From Acidobacteriota bacterium (lineage in GTDB: Bacteria; Acidobacteriota; Terriglobia; Terriglobales; Acidobacteriaceae): a stretch of 13,267 bases of DNA. The translations under genes were made by a program, and so were the position numbers. Of the stretch, positions 6,773 to 13,267 are shown piece by piece (within the stretch, counting starts at the first letter, position 1; each line of letters opens with the position of its first letter). The stretch lies in assembly GCA_021802085.1 (NCBI GenBank), contig JAKAAZ010000090.1, positions 1 through 13,267 on the forward strand, written 5' to 3'. Below the pieces are notes generated by a model. The model was not told the DNA's origin and searched no databases. It saw only the letters and a program-made list of their open reading frames with translations.

Positions 6773-9649
6773 CTAAAAGCGAGCGTAGCCATGCACTGCG
6801 CGGACCGGCGACTTCATCGATTTGCCGCTGACGACGGGCATGTCGAGCGGACCCGTGATCGAAATCCCAGACGGTTGAAGCCGAAGATCGAGCACGCGGG
6901 AAAATGTCACCGTCCCAGACAGCGACTGTGTTGCGGAACCGGACGCCCGATGGCCGGGATGCGGGTTGGCAAACACCATGTGGCCGGAATCAAGCGCCAG
7001 TGTCTGATTTCGAATGGTCCCCTCGGCATCCAATCGCTGGAACCGGATGCCGTCCGTTGCGTCCGAGGAGGGTGAAATCGCAGTGGAGTCGGGTGAAGGA
7101 GCTGAGAAGGTCCCATTCTCCCAATCGATCGAAAAATTTCCCAGCATATTTTGCGCCAATTCCGCAGCCGACCACCCGCGAGTGCTGAGGCGAAACTCCG
7201 CATTGGCTGCTCCGGGGCCCCATCGCTGGCGCCAGATCGCAGCAACCAGGTCCGGCTGGATGTTTCGAAGCCCGGCTCGCAGTGTGTAGACCGGCGATCC
7301 ATCGCCCCATTCTGCCGACCCGACTGCGGACTCAATTGCCTGTACCGGGCGGCCGCTCGACAGCTCCTGTCCGGTTGGCGCAGCGGTCATGCCAGACGCC
7401 GCAGCGGGGATTCCAGACAGCGTTCCGCCGAACAGCGCTCCGGAAAACGCCAGAAGTTCCGCATGATGCCCCTGAAGCCTCAGTTGCAACGAAGCATTTT
7501 TCAGCGAGAGTTTGCCGGCCGACAGCAGGTCGGCGTTGAAAGTGCCGGAAATCTCCGGCATCTCCGGCACGCCTCCCGCCCATGGATTGATTCGCTCCAG
7601 CAGGCTGGTGTCACCAAAGCTCTGGCGCAGCGCTGCCTGAAGGTGGTCGACATTCAGGTTGGAAGTGTGCAGCGTAAAGGTGCGCTCGCAGAGGGTCCCC
7701 AGCGCCGGGCAGGATGTTTGCCAGCCTACGCTGCCATCCAACGGAATATGGGCATAGCTGCCTGTCAGGCCTGTCCACTCCACGCGCGCAGGAGTCAGGT
7801 TGACCTGCGCGGCGGCAATCTGAATCGTGCCGGGAAACGATACGAGTTGCAGGGTCGCGTTATGAATCTGCAGCCTGCCGCTCCACTGGGAAGGAACAAA
7901 CCAATGGAAAGAGGTCAGTCCGGCCAACGGGCCTGTCTGAACCCCCGCGCCGGATCTCCCGATCGCGTCCGCATCCGCGAGTACCGGCAGCCACGTGGAT
8001 TCCAGCGTCAGCGCCAGTTGGGCGCTCCCGCGGATGGAATGAATTCCGCTGGAGATAGCAGGGATATTCAGCGCGTACGCAAGCCGGTTCAATTTGGCCA
8101 GGTCCGCCGCGCCCACAATATTGAGTGTCGGGCCCGACGAGGTGACTGTGCCGACCAGGGTCACTGGTGTCGGGCCTCCCAGCGAAACGTGGATGGGTGC
8201 CAGGCTCCAGGTCACGGTCGGAGATACTGGCGGAGCCTCGACAGGTTTCCGCTTCATCCGGCTGGCTGGCGCCCTACGGGTAGAAATGCTTGCGGCGTTT
8301 GCACCCGCTGCAGGCGAAGACGCCAGTACCAGCGGTGACAGATGGAGAGGATGTTGCAGATGCGGCAAAGCCAGCGTGAGCGGGGTCGAGTGTGCTTCTC
8401 CGCTACAGGCATCCAATGTGTCCAGCCCCCGCCAATCGCAGTCGACTGTGCCGTTCACTTCTCCGGAGGCGGTCGCATCGGTGGAAACGCCTGGGTGAAG
8501 GTGGCGCAGCAGTTCCAGAAAAAATCCGGCGGAAATATGTTGCAATGCGATCTGAGCTGTTGCCGGACCAGGCGATCCGGCGAGTGGGGGAATCATCGAA
8601 CCACCACCATTGCCGGCATCGTTGGACCGCGATGGATTTCGAAAATGCCCCTGCAGCAGCAGATGCCCACCGCCGAGCGGCGCATCGCATTGCAAGGAAT
8701 CCGGCAGTCGATCATCATATACAAGCTGCGCCTTACAGCGTGCGGCCAAGTCCATCTCGTATGCCGGAACAAACTCGGCTCGGCGAAATCCCTCTACTTC
8801 GATCTCCGTGGTCACCAGCAGGTTTGCCAGCGTTCCCCGCGCTCCAGCGGTCCAGTCGATATTGCCGCGCCACCCGCGGTCTTCGCCAAGGAATAGGCGG
8901 CTGACCTCTCCCAACTCCACCCGGCGCCACTCCAGCCTTGCATGGATGGGAGCATTCATCAATACAGCAGAGGTCCTGATCGACGCTTCCCCTATAATTT
9001 GTCCTGTATCTGCTGCGACCAGATCCGTGCGAACCGGCTGCGCCTTGATACGGACATGCCATTCGTTGCCAGATTGCCTCCAGAACGCCAGGTCCGCTCC
9101 TTCCAGCGAAAACGGAAGCTTCTCCGGCCCCAGCTTGAAGTTGATCCGCGCGTTCGTCGCTTCCACATAGGGAAATGGCGGGGGGCCTGCGGATGACGAT
9201 GCCCCGCGCAACCGCAATACGGGAGAATTGCGCATCAGGGACGCAAAATCCCACAGTCCCCGATCATTGCGTGCAAGATTCACACTGGGCGCATCGAAAT
9301 CCAGCCTGGCTATTTCCACCCGGCGATGCCATAGCGTGCTCGCCCGCAGACTTGCTGTGACCGTTTCCGCCATGATCACAGGCTCGGCTCCAAACGCCGG
9401 CCCGGCGGCCACCGTCAGGTGATGCAGTATAAATGCAGGTCGTGGAAACAGCGCCAACTCCACCGAGTTGGCATACACAGGACGCCCCAGGCCCGCGCCG
9501 ATCGACTGCACGATGCCGCGCCGGAAACGATTGATGTTGACAAATGGCGGCACCACAATCGCAAGCACCAGCAATGCGAGCGCGATCAGGACTGGAACCC
9601 GTGCGCGGCCCATTTTTCCCTTTGGCGTCGGTGGATTTTCCATCTGCAT
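6773..9649 (-). CDS. AsmA-family envelope protein
   Basis: This protein of about 958 residues has one N-terminal membrane anchor (VPVLIALALLVLAIVVPPFV) and an AsmA N-terminal domain (NINRFRRGIVQSIGAGLGRPV, then VELALFPRPAFILHHLTV). A Pro/Ser/Ala-rich linker follows near residues 455-495. The C-terminal part is beta-rich and AsmA-like (KLSLKNASLQLRLQGHH, FSGALFGGTLSG, ELAQNMLGNFSIDWENGTF). AsmA-type proteins are anchored in the inner membrane with a periplasmic repeat region and are linked to outer-membrane homeostasis and lipid transfer. It is the last gene of the rnc-lepB-lepB operon. Starts at TTG 9658 (1 bp after the lepB stop), ATG 9649 and ATG 9643 are all possible, and none has a strong ribosome binding site. 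I chose 9649. The middle third is divergent, so only the family-level call is safe. Confidence 0.85.
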   Translation of the reverse strand: MQMENPPTPKGKMGRARVPVLIALALLVLAIVVPPFVNINRFRRGIVQSIGAGLGRPVYANSVELALFPRPAFILHHLTVAAGPAFGAEPVIMAETVTASLRASTLWHRRVEIARLDFDAPSVNLARNDRGLWDFASLMRNSPVLRLRGASSSAGPPPFPYVEATNARINFKLGPEKLPFSLEGADLAFWRQSGNEWHVRIKAQPVRTDLVAADTGQIIGEASIRTSAVLMNAPIHARLEWRRVELGEVSRLFLGEDRGWRGNIDWTAGARGTLANLLVTTEIEVEGFRRAEFVPAYEMDLAARCKAQLVYDDRLPDSLQCDAPLGGGHLLLQGHFRNPSRSNDAGNGGGSMIPPLAGSPGPATAQIALQHISAGFFLELLRHLHPGVSTDATASGEVNGTVDCDWRGLDTLDACSGEAHSTPLTLALPHLQHPLHLSPLVLASSPAAGANAASISTRRAPASRMKRKPVEAPPVSPTVTWSLAPIHVSLGGPTPVTLVGTVTSSGPTLNIVGAADLAKLNRLAYALNIPAISSGIHSIRGSAQLALTLESTWLPVLADADAIGRSGAGVQTGPLAGLTSFHWFVPSQWSGRLQIHNATLQLVSFPGTIQIAAAQVNLTPARVEWTGLTGSYAHIPLDGSVGWQTSCPALGTLCERTFTLHTSNLNVDHLQAALRQSFGDTSLLERINPWAGGVPEMPEISGTFNADLLSAGKLSLKNASLQLRLQGHHAELLAFSGALFGGTLSGIPAAASGMTAAPTGQELSSGRPVQAIESAVGSAEWGDGSPVYTLRAGLRNIQPDLVAAIWRQRWGPGAANAEFRLSTRGWSAAELAQNMLGNFSIDWENGTFSAPSPDSTAISPSSDATDGIRFQRLDAEGTIRNQTLALDSGHMVFANPHPGHRASGSATQSLSGTVTFSRVLDLRLQPSGISITGPLDMPVVSGKSMKSPVRAVHGYARF

Positions 9650-9659
9650 ATTTGCCAAA

Positions 9660-10448
9660 CTACTCTATGCGATGGAACATTCGGCGCCAGCGTGTTTGAT
9701 CGAAGAAGTGCACCAGAACGTGTCCCATGAATTCGACCCGATCGGCGATCGAAGTCCTGTCCTCCTGGTCCGCGGGAGTCACGAAGGACCAGTACACAAA
9801 TAAGGGCCTGCCAATTATGTTCTGCCGCGGCACAAAGCCCCAGTACCGGCTGTCGAGCGACACCATGCGGTTATCACCCATGGCAAAGTAATCGCCTGCG
9901 GGGACCACCAGATTCCCGTCTTGAATATGGCTGGGCAGATCCACGGACCACGTCGCGGTCACCTGGGAGTCTGGCGGGGGTGGCACTGCGGGAAAGTCGT
10001 CGCGATACGGATAATAGGCGTCGTTGGGATCACCATCGTCTGAAGGCAGGGTGGCGTAGGGCATGTTCTGCGGTTTGCCGTTGAGATAGACAATGCCATG
10101 CTCCAGGTGCAGCCGATCGCCTGGAATTCCAACCACTCGCTTGACCAGAAACAACTTGGGTTCGCCGGGTTTGTAGAACACGATGACATCGCCGCGTCGA
10201 ATGTTGCGGTAATCGATGAAGGGCGCCCAGCGTGCCGGCGGCGCGAACGTGATGCGGTCTGCCATCACATGATCGCCAATCAGCAGGGTCTTTTCCATCG
10301 AAGAGGATGGGATATCGAAATTCTGAAAGACAAAAGTAATAATGAAGAGGCCAACCACCAGAACGGTGCAGATGGAGGCGAAAAACTCAAACGGAGTTTC
10401 CGCGGGCTGAGGATTGGGAGGGTTTTGCGCGAGTTGCTGGCCGGCCAA
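9660..10448 (-). CDS. lepB: Type I signal peptidase, copy B
   Basis: This 262-residue membrane serine protease cleaves signal peptides from exported proteins on the outer face of the inner membrane. After a short cytoplasmic start comes one transmembrane helix (ICTVLVVGLFIITFVF, about 26-41). Box B is IPSSSMEKTLLIGDHV with nucleophile S50. Box D is LVKRVVGIPGD with the general base K103. Box E is GDNRMVSLDSRYWG (191-204). The Ser-Lys dyad is therefore complete. The start is TTG 10448: GGAG (complement of 10455-10458) lies 7 bases upstream, an in-frame stop precedes it, and the next Met is M51 inside box B. It follows lepB copy A with a 22-bp gap, and asmA follows at once. A Pro/Asp-rich insert (about 134-165) sits between boxes D and E. 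The C-terminus RWRRMFHRIE resembles that of copy A. Confidence 0.95.
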   Translation of the reverse strand: MAGQQLAQNPPNPQPAETPFEFFASICTVLVVGLFIITFVFQNFDIPSSSMEKTLLIGDHVMADRITFAPPARWAPFIDYRNIRRGDVIVFYKPGEPKLFLVKRVVGIPGDRLHLEHGIVYLNGKPQNMPYATLPSDDGDPNDAYYPYRDDFPAVPPPPDSQVTATWSVDLPSHIQDGNLVVPAGDYFAMGDNRMVSLDSRYWGFVPRQNIIGRPLFVYWSFVTPADQEDRTSIADRVEFMGHVLVHFFDQTRWRRMFHRIE

Positions 10449-10454
10449 AGTTTT

Positions 10455-10458
10455 CTCC
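10455..10458 (-). promoter_or_regulatory. Shine-Dalgarno site that fixes the TTG start of lepB copy B
   Basis: GGAG on the minus strand (complement of 10455-10458) stands 7 bases before TTG 10448. As no ATG or GTG is available upstream of the transmembrane segment, this site decides the start. Confidence 0.6.
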
Positions 10459-10470
10459 GTCGATGAGGCG

Positions 10471-11334
10471 CTAACGAATCACGTGGAAAATCCGGCTCCA
10501 GCGCGCTGCGCCAGCCAAACTGTTCCACCAACCGTATTCGTGGGCCAGTCTATCACTGGTACGACCGGTGATTTCCGACCTGCTTGCGGTAACTACCGAA
10601 AAATAGACGAGAAGCGGTTCTCCCACGATGCCCTGGTGCGGAACCAATCCCCAATACCGACTGTCCAAGCTGTCATTCCTATTATCGCCCAGAACAAAAT
10701 ACTCATCGGCTGGAATCCGCAGTTGGCCGTTATGGACGCTTTGCTGCATTTGCATCCACCACCGGCTGCTTACACCGGGATCGGTATAAACGGAGGTGGG
10801 AAATTCATCGCGGAAAGCGTTCGCGTAACTGGGAATGTAAAGCGCATACGGTTCGTTCCGGTAGTGTCCATCGATATAAACCAGCCCATGATGCAGATGG
10901 AGTTCATCTCCCGGCACTCCAATGACGCGCTTGACCAGATACATCGAGGGGTTGATCGGGTAATGGAATACGACAATATCGTCGTGTCGGACCGGCTCGT
11001 AGGCCAGCAGCGGTTTCCATGGGCCCGGATTTGCAAAAACAACTTTATTCACCAGCAGGAAATCGCCGATCAACAATGTGTTTTCCATCGATCCGGAGGG
11101 AATCCGATAGGGCTGAGCGATAAACGTCAAAACAAAAAGCGCGCTCACCAGAAAAGTGAGCGTGGTTTGCATCAGGATGAGAACTTCGTGATGATGCGGA
11201 GTCCGTGCGGACGGATGGCCGGCCGCACCCGGCAAACTCGGATCGGTTGTCGCGGCGCCGGAGGCGTCCATCACGACAGGCTCGCCCTCCGCTGAAGTTG
11301 ATGCGCCGACAGATGGCCCCGGTTCTCCGATCAT
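10471..11334 (-). CDS. lepB: Type I signal peptidase, copy A
   Basis: This 287-residue type I signal peptidase begins with a polar, Ser/Ala/Pro-rich stretch of about 50 residues that copy B lacks, including HHHE near 47-50. The transmembrane helix follows (TLTFLVSALFVLTFIA, about 58-73). Box B is IPSGSMENTLLIGDF with nucleophile S82. Box D is YLVKRVIGVPGDELHL with general base K135. Box E is GDNRNDSLDSRYWG (216-229). The active site is complete. Its ATG (11332-11334) overlaps the rnc stop codon in an ATGA arrangement, so translation is probably coupled to rnc. It is followed after 22 bp by copy B. The C-terminus ARWSRIFHVIR shares W-x-R-x-F-H-x-I with copy B, which points to tandem duplication. 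Different N-termini and D-E inserts suggest the copies have since specialised; that is inference. Confidence 0.95.
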   Translation of the reverse strand: MIGEPGPSVGASTSAEGEPVVMDASGAATTDPSLPGAAGHPSARTPHHHEVLILMQTTLTFLVSALFVLTFIAQPYRIPSGSMENTLLIGDFLLVNKVVFANPGPWKPLLAYEPVRHDDIVVFHYPINPSMYLVKRVIGVPGDELHLHHGLVYIDGHYRNEPYALYIPSYANAFRDEFPTSVYTDPGVSSRWWMQMQQSVHNGQLRIPADEYFVLGDNRNDSLDSRYWGLVPHQGIVGEPLLVYFSVVTASRSEITGRTSDRLAHEYGWWNSLAGAARWSRIFHVIR

Positions 11335-12227
11335 CTCATCGTACCCGCGTCAGTTTTCCCGGTTGCCGGCTTCTCCGGCGGAGTGGATGCGGCAGCCGTC
11401 CGCAACTGCTGCAGCGCCAACCGCGCAGCCTCCTGCTCGGCCTCTTTCTTTCGCGTGCCGGTCGCGGAGGCGAGAATCCGCTCCGCCTCTTCGTCCAAGG
11501 ATCGTCCGAGGAGCTTCACTGCCACCACAAAGCTCTTCCGGTGGTCCGGGCCGGTCTCCGAGGTGACCTGATAACTGGGCTGGCCCAGCCCATGCGCCTG
11601 AAAATATTCCTGCAGCATGGACTTATAGTCTCCCACTTCGCCCGCTCGCGCCGCTGTCACCACGGCTTCCAGCGTCTCATCCAGCAGCAGGGTTCGCACT
11701 AGCCGGACGGCTGGCTCCAGGCCTCCATCCAGATACACGGCCGCAATCACCGCTTCCACGGCGTTGGCCAGAATTGCTGACTTTTTTCGGCCACCGCTCT
11801 TTTCCTCACCTTTACCGAGCCGCAGAAATTCTCCCAGTCCCACGCTCTGCGCTACTCGCGCCAGGTGTGGACGGCTGACAAACTGCGCGCGCAAACGCGT
11901 CCACGCACCCTCGCTGAATTCCGGATAGGTGCGAAATAGATGCTCCGAAACTACCAGGCCCAGAACGGCATCGCCGAGGAACTCCATCTGCTCGTTGTCA
12001 TCTCTCGGATGATGCTCGGCCTGCTCTTCGTACGCCACAGAGCTGTGAGTCAGCGCCAGATCGAGTGTGGCTGGATGACGAAACTGATAGCCAAGCAACT
12101 GCTGCTGCATTCGCTCCAGCAACACGGCACGACCGGAATCTATGACCGGCAATTCTTGCGGGCGCGGTTGAGACGCGCCAACATGCGCTTGGTGCTGGGT
12201 GGAGGAGCCGGATCGGTTACTGGACAA
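11331..12227 (-). CDS. rnc: Ribonuclease III
   Basis: This 298-residue double-strand-specific endoribonuclease matures rRNA and cuts structured mRNAs. Family features are in order: LLGYQFRHPATLDLALTHSS (about 44-63), the catalytic signature NEQMEFLGDAVLGLVVSEHL (about 78-97), LGKGEEKSGGRKKSAILAN, and AVEAVIAAVYLDGG with the second acidic set. A double-stranded-RNA-binding domain follows (DYKSMLQEYFQAHGLGQPSY to KKEAEQEAARLALQQL, about 199-276), then a Pro/Thr/Lys-rich tail. It is longer than the E. coli enzyme (226 residues) by an N-terminal extension of about 35 residues and this tail. TTG 12227 is the only start before an in-frame TAA upstream; AGGAGA lies about 11 bases before it, which is long. 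ATG at residue 40 is an alternative that would remove the extension. It is the first gene of the operon and overlaps lepB copy A by 4 bp. Confidence 0.96.
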   Translation of the reverse strand: MSSNRSGSSTQHQAHVGASQPRPQELPVIDSGRAVLLERMQQQLLGYQFRHPATLDLALTHSSVAYEEQAEHHPRDDNEQMEFLGDAVLGLVVSEHLFRTYPEFSEGAWTRLRAQFVSRPHLARVAQSVGLGEFLRLGKGEEKSGGRKKSAILANAVEAVIAAVYLDGGLEPAVRLVRTLLLDETLEAVVTAARAGEVGDYKSMLQEYFQAHGLGQPSYQVTSETGPDHRKSFVVAVKLLGRSLDEEAERILASATGTRKKEAEQEAARLALQQLRTAAASTPPEKPATGKTDAGTMR

Positions 12228-12284
12228 TGCCGTTTCGTCTCCTTGAAATCCTTACAGCGTTCCGTCATCCAAAAAAAGTAGATC

Positions 12285-12368
12285 TGTCATCCCGAGCGTA
12301 GCGTAGGAGTCTGTGCATTTTTTTGAAATATAGAGACCTCGCGTTCGCTTCGCACTGTCAGGATGACA
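12285..12368. repeat. MITE-like intergenic element with TGTCATCC/GGATGACA termini
   Basis: TGTCATCC (12285-12292) and GGATGACA (12361-12368) form perfect 8-bp terminal inverted repeats around 68 bp. The inside has partly complementary tracts: CGAGCGTAGCG next to the left end, and CGCGTTCGCTTCGC next to the right. A further GTCATCC lies at 12264-12270. The layout resembles the GTCATCC-type dispersed repeats that I know from many bacterial genomes. It sits just upstream of rnc, within 60 bp of the TTG start. Copy number cannot be judged from this window. Confidence 0.55.
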
Positions 12369-12411
12369 TTCCGCCCGCTATAGCAATGGGGTAAAAGCTA
12401 TGTAGATCAGT

Positions 12412-13266
12412 CTAATGGTCGCTCGACGCTCCGCCGTTCGGACCGCTGTCCTGTCCGGGAGCATCCTGCTCGGCCGCCTGCGGGGGGGCAAAGGGCGCCT
12501 TCAACCCCGCTTCCGCCGCCTCTCTGGTATCCGGCTTGCCATCGCGCGACTGCATTGCGGCCTGATATTCCGCGATCGCCGCACTGCGATTCCCTTGAAG
12601 ATCATCCAGACGGCCCAGATAGATATGCGACCACGCGATGGTCCGCAGATCATGGGAAATCTGTGTCGCCTGGGTGAATGCCTGCTCGGCGGAGTCCATC
12701 TTCCCGCTCATAATGTCGGCCCGCGCCAAAATAAATTGCGCGCGTCCTGGGTTGTTGGTGTGCTCGGTGAGCGCCTGCTGCGCCAGTCGCGCCGCGGCGG
12801 CGGTGTCCCCATCGACCAGCTTATTTTCCGCTTCGTCGAGCAGGGCCGACTGCGGCGCCACCGGCTCGGTGATCTCCTGATCTGAATGCGACGCAAACAC
12901 AATGTCCTGCACCCGGCGCTTTTCAATGTCCACGTTCATTCCGTAGATCATGATGCCCACCATCTCCTGCAGCGTTGCCGGACTGTCTTGAAAGCTCCTC
13001 AGTTGATCGTAAAAGTATTGTGTCAGAATGAAACCCTGGACCATGTCGTGCTGGACTGTTTGCCGCCGCACTTCCGCAACGGCATGTTCATACGCATTAT
13101 CCGCCTTGTTCACAGCGGCCAACTGGTTGCGATCGATGTGAGCGGGAATCTTGTAGACAGGAACGCCGGTGTCCATCGTTTGCGCTTCCATGGCACGGAT
13201 CATGCACTCCGTGACCAGCGTAAGAATGTCGCTCTTGTAGATGTAGGGCAACGGAGAGGGCTGCAC
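12412..13266 (-). CDS. TPR-repeat protein, probably 5'-partial at window edge, function unknown
   Basis: The open frame runs from the window edge to TAG 12412-12414. The first 135 or so visible residues are a conserved-looking alpha-helical region (YIYKSDILTLVTECMIRAME, MDTGVPVYKIPAHIDRNQL, MVGIMIYGMNVDIEKRRVQD) that I cannot assign to a family. About 140-245 is a set of roughly three tetratricopeptide repeats (LLDEAENKLVDGDTAAAARL, then FILARADIMSGKMDSAEQAF, then IYLGRLDDLQGNRSAAIAEY), suggesting a protein-protein interaction scaffold. The last 40 residues are Pro/Gly/Asp-rich and likely disordered. No transmembrane segment is visible. A GTG at 13266-13264 could be a start, but it abuts the edge and the homologous region seems to begin mid-domain, so more N-terminus is likely outside. 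It is upstream of and co-directional with rnc, but separated by 184 bp containing a repeat. Confidence 0.75.
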   Translation of the reverse strand: MQPSPLPYIYKSDILTLVTECMIRAMEAQTMDTGVPVYKIPAHIDRNQLAAVNKADNAYEHAVAEVRRQTVQHDMVQGFILTQYFYDQLRSFQDSPATLQEMVGIMIYGMNVDIEKRRVQDIVFASHSDQEITEPVAPQSALLDEAENKLVDGDTAAAARLAQQALTEHTNNPGRAQFILARADIMSGKMDSAEQAFTQATQISHDLRTIAWSHIYLGRLDDLQGNRSAAIAEYQAAMQSRDGKPDTREAAEAGLKAPFAPPQAAEQDAPGQDSGPNGGASSDH

Positions 13267-13267
13267 C

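Noticed and set aside
7539..7571. Palindromic-looking GTGCCGGA...TCCGGCAC inside asmA
   Set aside because: It is explained by coding for a VPEMPEISGTF stretch in a conserved frame; no sign of a separate element.
7151..8338. 395-codon plus-strand frame opposite asmA
   Set aside because: Arg/Gln/Ala-rich translation without domains, fully antisense to the AsmA-family gene; a GC-driven shadow.
12228..12411. Sigma-70-like promoter for rnc
   Set aside because: Candidate TTGGAT/TGTAAG and TGACAG/TATATT pairs have spacings of about 10 and 22 bases, too far from 16-18 to support a call.

Overview
The window looks like a chromosomal segment from a GC-rich member of the Acidobacteriota, probably class Terriglobia. 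That placement is inference. It rests on the tandem signal peptidase genes beside rnc and asmA, the beta-propeller/phosphoesterase fusion, frequent TTG starts, and degenerate IS630/IS1380 remnants. No rRNA or tRNA is present to confirm it.

Positions 1-1786 hold decayed insertion sequences. An IS1380-type transposase lies on the minus strand. It is cut by the window edge and has an internal deletion plus frameshift. A 5'-truncated IS630-type transposase on the plus strand is split over three frames. Next, 1700-1930 is a repeat-rich spacer: two hairpins with the same 13-base core flank a run of five CTGTTG/CGGTTG hexamers.

Positions 1940-6232 carry two divergent genes separated by 216 bp. One is an M29-family metallo-aminopeptidase (minus). 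The other is a large exported protein with an N-terminal YncE-like beta-propeller and a C-terminal phosphoesterase domain (plus). Positions 6233-6772 hold a short ORF resembling the last part of a DUF4239 protein and a 41-residue membrane-peptide ORF with a very good ribosome binding site.

Positions 6773-12227 form a tight minus-strand operon, transcribed in the order rnc (RNase III), lepB copy A, lepB copy B, asmA-family gene. The joins are a 4-bp overlap, a 22-bp gap and a gap of about 10 bp. It couples RNA processing with export and envelope functions: two active-looking type I signal peptidases that release exported proteins, and an AsmA-like protein thought to act in envelope or lipid homeostasis. 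Upstream, at 12228-12411, is a spacer with an inverted-repeat element bounded by TGTCATCC/GGATGACA. The window ends in a minus-strand TPR protein whose true start is probably beyond the edge.

I found no clearly new multi-gene system. The best candidates for a second look are the small membrane ORF at 6581-6706, the tandem lepB pair with its shared C-terminal motif, the hairpin/hexamer repeat at 1718-1913, and the slippery A8 run in the IS630 remnant.
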